Shown one piece after another: positions 6,873 through 10,231 of a stretch of 10,231 nucleotides of DNA. Each line of letters begins with the position of its first letter. Positions within the stretch are counted from its first letter, which is position 1. The stretch comes from Ruminococcaceae bacterium UBA1691. GTDB lineage: Bacteria > Bacillota > Clostridia > Oscillospirales > Acutalibacteraceae. Below the pieces are notes generated by a model that worked only from the letters and a program-made list of their open reading frames with translations, ran no database searches and had not been told where the DNA came from. Both the position numbers and the translations under genes were made by a program. The stretch spans positions 12,829 to 23,059 of the forward strand of contig DCJV01000031.1 in NCBI GenBank assembly GCA_002320555.1, read 5' to 3'.

Positions 6873-6900
6873 CATGCAACTTTTTAAAATCCAACTGAAA

Positions 6901-8184
6901 TCAAACCGCCTGCTCAATAACCGCGTCCGGATAGTTGCGGCGCACGATATCTGCGCCAAGCGCCAAAAATTTCTCGACGACGTCTTCATAGCCACGGTCG
7001 ATATGCTGGATATTCTCGATTTCCGTTACCCCCTGCGCTGTCAGTCCTGCAATCAGCATTGCGGCCCCTGCGCGCAGATCATCCGCCTTCACCGGCGCGC
7101 CTGTCAGCTCCGACACACCCTCGATGACGGCCACCTTACCATCCACCTGCACATTTGCGCCCATTCTGGTCAACTGCGCTACATAGCGGTAACGGTTGTC
7201 CGATACATTCTCAGATACGATGCTGGTCCCCTCCGCAATGGAAAGGAGTACAGACATCTGCGGCTGCATATCGGTGGGAAAACCGGGATGCGGCATGGTC
7301 TTGATATTGCATTTGCTCAATTTCCCAACATAACGCACCCGAATGGAATCATCGTATTCCGTGACCTCCAGCCCGCATTCCTCGAGCTTTGCGGAAATGG
7401 ATTCCAGATGCTTCGGGATTATATTTTTAATCAGAACATCGCCCCTCGTCGCTCCGGCTGCCACCATATAGGTACCGGCCTCGATCTGATCCGGAATGAT
7501 GGAATAGGTGCAGCCGTGCATTTTTTCAACGCCGTGGATTTTAATCACATCCGTGCCGGCACCGCGCACATCCGCACCCATGGAATTGAGAAAATTGGCA
7601 AGATCGACGATATGCGGCTCCTTCGCCGCATTCTCGATCACAGTCAGCCCGCGTGCCTTCACAGCCGCAAGCATAATATTCACCGTGGCTCCCACGGAGA
7701 CGACATCCATGTAGACCGAACTGCCGATCAGCTTTTCCGCATGGGCATTGACCATGGCGTTTTCAATGCTGACATCCGCTCCGAGAAATTCAAAGCCCTT
7801 GATATGCTGGTCCATCGGGCGGATGCCGAGGTCGCAGCCGCCGGGCATAGAGACACGCGCCTGATGGTACCGGCCGAGCAGGGCGCCGATCAGATAATAG
7901 GAGGCGCGCATATGCTTGGTCAGTTCATCGGGCACGGTAAAAGAATTGACAGAGGTGGTATCAATTTCAAGGGTATGTGCATTGATGACGCGCACCTGCG
8001 CGCCGATTTGCTTTAAAATACGAACCATATAGGTAACATCGCTGATATTCGGTATATTTTCAATCCGGCACACATCATCCGCAAGGATTGTGGCAGGCAG
8101 AATGGCAACAACAGCATTTTTGGCTCCGCTGATGGAAACCTCTCCACGAAGCGGGCGCCCTCCGTGAATGACGAATTTCTCCAA
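6901..8184 (-). CDS. murA: UDP-N-acetylglucosamine 1-carboxyvinyltransferase (MurA)
   Basis: It catalyses the first committed step of peptidoglycan synthesis, transferring enolpyruvate from PEP to UDP-GlcNAc in the cytoplasm. I chose the TTG at 8184 (427 aa) as start. It gives the family's standard N-terminus MEKFVIHGG, places Lys22 at its canonical number (SGAKNAV), and has AAGGAG about 10 nt upstream. The GTG at 8193 sits almost on top of that ribosome site. The catalytic cysteine is Cys117 in SMPGGCDLGIRPMD, so the protein should be fosfomycin-sensitive in principle. Other conserved blocks are ILPATIL, DQIEAGTYM, PGFPTDMQPQ and DDLRAGAA. It is the first gene of a murA - walJ - rlmH - grpB series with its own promoter near 8227. 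Confidence 0.96.
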   Translation of the reverse strand: MEKFVIHGGRPLRGEVSISGAKNAVVAILPATILADDVCRIENIPNISDVTYMVRILKQIGAQVRVINAHTLEIDTTSVNSFTVPDELTKHMRASYYLIGALLGRYHQARVSMPGGCDLGIRPMDQHIKGFEFLGADVSIENAMVNAHAEKLIGSSVYMDVVSVGATVNIMLAAVKARGLTVIENAAKEPHIVDLANFLNSMGADVRGAGTDVIKIHGVEKMHGCTYSIIPDQIEAGTYMVAAGATRGDVLIKNIIPKHLESISAKLEECGLEVTEYDDSIRVRYVGKLSKCNIKTMPHPGFPTDMQPQMSVLLSIAEGTSIVSENVSDNRYRYVAQLTRMGANVQVDGKVAVIEGVSELTGAPVKADDLRAGAAMLIAGLTAQGVTEIENIQHIDRGYEDVVEKFLALGADIVRRNYPDAVIEQAV

Positions 8185-8218
8185 TCGGCACACTCTCCTT
8201 TTTGACTTTTAGACCGTT

Positions 8219-8230
8219 GCTATTATACCA
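8219..8230 (-). promoter_or_regulatory. Extended -10 promoter of murA
   Basis: On the minus strand TGGTATAAT (8230-8222) gives a perfect TATAAT (8227-8222) with the TGn extension. The -35 position holds only TTTTAA (8250-8245). The predicted start lies roughly 30 nt before the murA initiation codon. Confidence 0.7.
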
Positions 8231-8440
8231 CCAAAGGCGGATGATTAAAAGAGATTTTATGTACAATTTTTTACGAATATGCAGGGACGCGTTAAACAGG
8301 TTTTATAAAATTTTTCCATGGGTTACATTTACGACTGGAAATGTTTTTCTCTATTTTTCGACTCTTTTCAACCTTTTCAGCCATCAAAAAGCAGTGTTTT
8401 CTTTTCACTGAAGGCGGCGTTTTCCAATCTAGTATGCCCT
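8231..8440. other. AT-rich intergenic stretch between murA and rpmA
   Basis: The gap 8185-8530 holds the murA promoter at one end and the rpmA terminator at the other. The central AT-rich part shows no gene: open frames on the plus strand have Phe/Ser-rich composition, no ribosome sites and no recognisable motif. I saw no DnaA boxes or riboswitch signature. Confidence 0.6.
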
Positions 8441-8485
8441 AAAAAAAGCAAAATAGCCATTGCAAAAAATTTTTCTGCAATGGCT
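8441..8485 (-). terminator. Intrinsic terminator of the rplU-prp-rpmA operon
   Basis: On the minus strand AGCCATTGCA (8485-8476) pairs perfectly with TGCAATGGCT (8464-8455) and runs into ATTTTGCTTTTTTT (8454-8441). The loop is AT-rich and can extend the stem. Confidence 0.85.
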
Positions 8486-8497
8486 GCCTTTGCGTCC

Positions 8498-8516
8498 GCG
8501 TGCAAAAATTGCACGC
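8498..8516. repeat. 8-bp perfect hairpin just after rpmA
   Basis: GCGTGCAA (8498-8505), a 3-nt loop and TTGCACGC (8509-8516) form a tight hairpin 14 bp after the rpmA stop. No U-run follows on the minus strand. It probably stabilises the 3' end ahead of the true terminator. Confidence 0.6.
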
Positions 8517-8530
8517 AAAAATTTTAAAAA

Positions 8531-8815
8531 TTACTGCTCAACAGCATAGACGCTGACCTTTTTGCGGTCTCTGCCCATGCGCTCAAACTTGACCTTGCCG
8601 TCGATGAGCGCGAACAGCGTATCGTCCGAACCGCGGCCGACGTTATTGCCGGGATGGATGTGCGTACCGCGCTGCTTGACGAGGATGTTGCCCGCAAGAA
8701 CGAACTGGCCGTCCGCGCGCTTCGCACCGAGGCGCTTGGACTCGGAATCACGGCCGTTACGGGTGGAACCCATTCCCTTTTTATGTGCGAACAGCTGCAG
8801 GTTTATTTTAAGCAT
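8531..8815 (-). CDS. rpmA: 50S ribosomal protein L27 with cleavable N-terminal extension
   Basis: The 94-residue precursor begins MLKINLQLFAHKKG. In Firmicutes the first nine residues are removed by Prp between Phe9 and Ala10, so that the basic AHKKG tail can reach the peptidyl transferase centre. The body (GSTRNGRDSESKRLGAKR, then HPGNNVGRGSDDTLFAL) is canonical L27. The start is ATG at 8815, with GGAGGTG about 7 nt upstream; a GTG three codons earlier lies inside that ribosome site and is rejected. The start overlaps the prp stop by 8 bp (ATGCTTAA), suggesting coupled translation. A terminator follows and no obg gene is next, although rplU - prp - rpmA - obg is the common order in the phylum. 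Confidence 0.97.
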   Translation of the reverse strand: MLKINLQLFAHKKGMGSTRNGRDSESKRLGAKRADGQFVLAGNILVKQRGTHIHPGNNVGRGSDDTLFALIDGKVKFERMGRDRKKVSVYAVEQ

Positions 8816-9134
8816 TTCGTACACCTCCGTATTTCACTTTGACATTTTTCGGGTAGTCCTCCGACAGGGAGACCATGTGCAGCTCAAACCCTTTTAATAG
8901 TGTCTGTGCGCGCTGCGCCTCATCCTGGGAGAGCAGCAGCCGCATATGGCCGTCGTCCACCTCCACGTGCGTCTGAATGCGCATGACATCCGTGATGGTA
9001 TTCGCCGTCATATAGGCCGCAGAGGAAACCGACGCGCAGAGGAGATCCTCCCCCTCCTCGCCCCGTCCGGCGTGGCCGTCGAGCGAAAAGCCCGCGAGAA
9101 GCCCTGCCTGGGAGTAAAACTGCACCGTAATCAT
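8808..9134 (-). CDS. prp: Ribosomal-processing cysteine protease Prp
   Basis: It is the cysteine protease that trims the N-terminal extension of L27. The 108 residues match the small YsxB/Prp family. The catalytic dyad is His21 (DGHAGRGEEGED) and Cys33 (LLCASVSSAA), the family pattern GHA-x-G-x-x-G-x-D-x-x-CA-x-VS. It lies between rplU (3-bp gap) and rpmA (8-bp overlap), as is standard in Firmicutes. No separate strong ribosome site is visible at the ATG at 9134, so translation is probably coupled to rplU. Its presence fits the LQLF-A cleavage site in the adjacent L27. Confidence 0.94.
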   Translation of the reverse strand: MITVQFYSQAGLLAGFSLDGHAGRGEEGEDLLCASVSSAAYMTANTITDVMRIQTHVEVDDGHMRLLLSQDEAQRAQTLLKGFELHMVSLSEDYPKNVKVKYGGVRNA

Positions 9135-9137
9135 CGC

Positions 9138-9449
9138 TTACGCGTTGATGGCGGCAATTTCAACCTTCGTATAGGGCTGCCTATGGCCCATCTTGCGCTT
9201 TTCGTTCTTCTTCGGCTTATAGGTGAACACGGTAATCTTCTTGGCCTTGCCATTCTTGATGGCCTTGGCGGTGACCGTCGCACCCTCCACATAGGGAGCA
9301 CCAACCTTGATGCCGTCTTCCGCGCCGACTGCGACTACCTTGTCAAAGGTGATCTCGGCATCCGCTTCGACGTTGAGCTTCTCGATGAAAACAGTATCGC
9401 CCGCTTCCACCTTGTACTGCTTGCCGCCGGTTTCGATGATTGCGTACAT
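9138..9449 (-). CDS. rplU: 50S ribosomal protein L21
   Basis: The 103 residues match the full family length. The MYAIIETGGKQYKVEAGD opening is diagnostic, and KPKKNEKRKMGHRQPYTKV near the C-terminus is the conserved 23S rRNA-binding tail. The start is ATG at 9449 with AAAGGAAGG about 6-8 nt upstream. It is the first gene of rplU - prp - rpmA, preceded by a leader with L21-type secondary structure and a consensus promoter at 9572-9544. Confidence 0.97.
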   Translation of the reverse strand: MYAIIETGGKQYKVEAGDTVFIEKLNVEADAEITFDKVVAVGAEDGIKVGAPYVEGATVTAKAIKNGKAKKITVFTYKPKKNEKRKMGHRQPYTKVEIAAINA

Positions 9450-9483
9450 AATTTACCTTCCTTTATTACGGTCTCGCTGCTCT

Positions 9484-9525
9484 CGGGCGGGAAACTCCAC
9501 TTTTGGGCATAAAAATGCCTGCCCG
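9484..9525 (-). promoter_or_regulatory. L21-type ribosomal protein leader element
   Basis: On the minus strand CGGGC (9525-9521) pairs with GCCCG (9488-9484). This encloses a GGCAT-TTTT-ATGCC hairpin (9519-9506) and the linker AAAAGTGGAGTTTCCC. The layout resembles the L21 leader RNA found before rplU in Firmicutes, thought to be an autoregulatory protein-binding site. The match is from memory and not tested by a covariance model. Confidence 0.6.
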
Positions 9526-9543
9526 GAACACGCGGCATGAAGC

Positions 9544-9572
9544 ATTATAGCACACGGCGCAAGGTGTGTCAA
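9544..9572 (-). promoter_or_regulatory. Consensus sigma-A promoter of rplU-prp-rpmA
   Basis: On the minus strand TTGACA (9572-9567) and TATAAT (9549-9544) are both perfect with a 17-bp spacer, as expected for a highly expressed ribosomal protein operon. It is back to back with the divergent LexA-box promoter starting at 9600. Confidence 0.9.
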
Positions 9573-9599
9573 TCTTTGGCGTGAAGTTTTCTTTGCCGC

Positions 9600-9628
9600 T
9601 TGACAGAATGGAAATTTTGTCATATAAT
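9600..9628 (+). promoter_or_regulatory. Consensus sigma-A promoter of the right-hand SOS locus
   Basis: TTGACA (9600-9605), a 17-bp spacer and TATAAT (9623-9628) are perfect. A LexA box begins 6 bp past the -10, so strong but repressible transcription is expected. Confidence 0.85.
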
Positions 9629-9634
9629 AGATTT

Positions 9635-9648
9635 AGAACAAATGTTCG
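9635..9648 (+). promoter_or_regulatory. LexA (SOS) box, near-perfect
   Basis: AGAACAAATGTTCG matches the Bacillus LexA consensus CGAACATATGTTCG at 12 of 14 positions, with an intact GAAC-N4-GTTC core. It overlaps the expected transcription start of the promoter at 9600-9628. Confidence 0.85.
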
Positions 9649-9669
9649 TATTCTGAAAGGTTGGTGATT

Positions 9670-9813
9670 ATGACAAGCGCTACATTTCGAAATGACCCCA
9701 TGTTTTTGCGTAACCAGTTCGAGGGCGACGGCGTTTTTGAACTGCCGATCAGCGTCGCGCTGGAGGAGATCGCCCTAACCGGCTATGACAAGCTTTGCGG
9801 ACAACAGCTATGA
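9670..9813 (+). CDS. Short ORF under SOS control, possible DUF4417 N-terminal fragment
   Basis: This 47-residue ORF starts at ATG 9670, with an AAAGG ribosome site about 9 nt upstream, directly after the LexA-box promoter. Its sequence (FRNDPMFLRNQFEGDGVFEL near the start, LTGYDK near the end) recalls the N-terminus of DUF4417 proteins, which are normally some 200 or more residues; this resemblance is from memory. It ends prematurely at LCGQQL. In the +1 frame the reading continues sensibly (SFADNSYEKKIFELLLQNGG) to a TGA at 9860-9862, which overlaps the next ATG. It could be a genuine micro-protein, a frameshifted gene of about 63 codons, or a decayed remnant. Confidence 0.55.
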   Translation: MTSATFRNDPMFLRNQFEGDGVFELPISVALEEIALTGYDKLCGQQL

Positions 9814-9862
9814 GAAGAAAATCTTTGAACTATTATTACAAAACGGAGGGATGCTGCAATGA
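9785..9862 (+). CDS. 25-codon overlapping ORF, or the frameshifted end of the preceding ORF
   Basis: ATG at 9785 opens a 25-residue ORF (MTSFADNSYEKKIFELLLQN...) that overlaps the previous ORF by 29 bp. It ends as ATGA on the next start at 9859. It lacks its own ribosome site (the nearest GGAGGAG is 16 nt away). This makes it more likely the continuation of the upstream ORF after a +1 shift near 9790 than an independent gene. The amphipathic, charged composition looks protein-like. Confidence 0.35.
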   Translation: MTSFADNSYEKKIFELLLQNGGMLQ

Positions 9863-9969
9863 TCGAAGAGAACGACTGGAGGATTACAGACCAAACGAAA
9901 TACCTAATGCACGTCCCATTGAAAAAAGCAGTATACCGCAGGCCAAGCCCCACGGCCGCTGTGCATTAG
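9859..9969 (+). CDS. Short ORF resembling the N-terminus of a clostridial MIEENDWR-type protein
   Basis: ATG at 9859 has GGAGGG 8 nt upstream and encodes 36 residues opening MIEENDWRITDQTKYL. From memory this resembles small Clostridia proteins beginning ENDWRLTNQ-x-x-YL that normally continue to a zinc-binding HDHCEFC motif and about 80 residues. Here the frame stops at 9967-9969 with no Cys motif, so it looks truncated. The good ribosome site and ATGA junction argue that it is, or recently was, translated. Function unknown. Confidence 0.5.
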   Translation: MIEENDWRITDQTKYLMHVPLKKAVYRRPSPTAAVH

Positions 9970-10130
9970 CACATCGGCCCGCCCAGCTTGTCGATAAAGT
10001 CTCAGAGAAGAAAAAAGTGCACAAAAAAATATGGTTTCTGATCGGTTTCGGAACCGGCATCTTTATGCGCCGCTGGGCGCTGCCGGGAGGCCGAGGCAGC
10101 GCCCGCAGAATCTTTCTACGTGGCTCGTGA
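9970..10130 (+). other. Open frame with a hydrophobic segment, coding status uncertain
   Basis: A frame open from before 9870 to the TGA at 10128-10130 reads through a Pro-rich stretch. It continues into KKKVHKKIWFLIGFGTGIFM, a plausible membrane helix flanked by Lys and Arg. This frame is offset from the ORF at 9859 and has no clear start codon with a ribosome site; GGAGG near 9882 is not followed by a suitable start. It may be the 3' half of a frameshifted small membrane-protein gene, or chance. Confidence 0.3.
10075..10104. repeat. 10-bp GC-rich perfect inverted repeat
   Basis: GGGCGCTGCC (10075-10084) and GGCAGCGCCC (10095-10104) flank a 10-nt loop. On the plus strand a weak TCTTTCT follows 7 nt later, so it could act as a poor terminator for the SOS locus, but the U-run is too distant to be confident. 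Confidence 0.55.
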
Positions 10131-10135
10131 GGGGA

Positions 10136-10169
10136 TTTTTGCCCCTGCTGCGCACGGCAGGGGCAAAAA
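10136..10169. repeat. 13-bp perfect inverted repeat
   Basis: TTTTTGCCCCTGC (10136-10148) and GCAGGGGCAAAAA (10157-10169) pair around an 8-nt loop. The T-run is on the 5' side and the A-run on the 3' side, the opposite of an intrinsic terminator on either strand. Confidence 0.65.
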
Positions 10170-10170
10170 C

Positions 10171-10222
10171 GAACCTTTCCATGTGTTTGAAACGCCGTGA
10201 GGCGTTGAGTTTGGGAAGGTTC
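10171..10222. repeat. Two-tier hairpin with a GTGA tetraloop at the window end
   Basis: GAACCTTTCC (10171-10180) pairs with GGGAAGGTTC (10213-10222), with one G-T wobble. It encloses a second stem, AACGCC (10191-10196) with GGCGTT (10201-10206), closed by GTGA, a GNRA-type tetraloop. This looks like folded RNA or a repeat unit. It is 9 bp from the window edge, so its context is lost. Confidence 0.55.
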
Positions 10223-10231
10223 GCCGAACGG

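Noticed and set aside
6781..8016. 411-codon plus-strand open frame opposite murA
   Set aside because: It is a shadow of murA, His/Arg-rich and without a ribosome site or motif.
8202..8527. Plus-strand ORFs in the murA-rpmA gap as possible small genes
   Set aside because: They have no ribosome site, Phe/Ser/Lys-biased low-quality sequence, and they run through the rpmA terminator hairpin.
10136..10169. 13-bp hairpin as an intrinsic terminator
   Set aside because: The T-run is on the 5' arm and the A-run on the 3' arm, so on neither strand does a U-run follow the stem.
1..10231. tRNA genes, CRISPR arrays, insertion sequences or a phage module
   Set aside because: No cloverleaf, no regularly spaced repeats and no transposase, integrase or phage structural proteins are visible in any frame.

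Overview
The window looks like chromosomal core DNA from a member of the Clostridia (Firmicutes). The grounds are near-perfect sigma-A promoters, strong AAGGAGG-type ribosome binding sites, a Bacillus-type LexA operator, an L27 with the cleavable Firmicute N-terminal extension together with its Prp protease, and the murA - walJ - rlmH gene order. Base composition is moderate to fairly GC-rich by eye. I see no insertion sequence, tRNA, rRNA or CRISPR array.

Layout, left to right. (1) 1-578, plus strand: tandem sigma-A promoters, a LexA (SOS) box and a 108-residue single-pass membrane protein, closed by a strong hairpin terminator. (2) 738-4780, minus strand: a fermentation and purine-linked block. 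It begins with a promoter near 4778-4750, followed by a ZTP/ZMP riboswitch (pfl motif) whose last segment folds into an intrinsic terminator. Then come pflB, pflA (ATGA overlap) and, 98 bp further on, a nucleoside phosphorylase. (3) 4850-8184, minus strand: murA, walJ/yycJ-type MBL hydrolase, rlmH and a GrpB-family gene, read from an extended -10 promoter near 8227, with an intrinsic terminator between murA and walJ. (4) 8441-9572, minus strand: the ribosomal operon rplU - prp - rpmA, from a consensus promoter through an L21-type leader to a hairpin terminator. (5) 9600-10231, plus strand: a divergent consensus promoter with a second, near-perfect LexA box drives very short overlapping ORFs that look like remnants or micro-genes. 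Several strong inverted repeats follow up to the window end.

How they work together. Pyruvate formate-lyase makes formate, which can feed 10-formyl-tetrahydrofolate for purine synthesis. ZMP/ZTP accumulates when that cofactor is scarce, so the riboswitch plausibly turns on pflBA, and perhaps the nucleoside phosphorylase, to restore one-carbon units. Prp removes the L27 N-terminal extension so that L27 can function in the ribosome. The two end regions are probable SOS (DNA damage) genes, one coding for a small membrane protein and the other for unrecognised short peptides.

The least explained parts are the two LexA-controlled loci at the ends. The best regulatory find is the ZTP riboswitch in front of pflB, which belongs to a known class.
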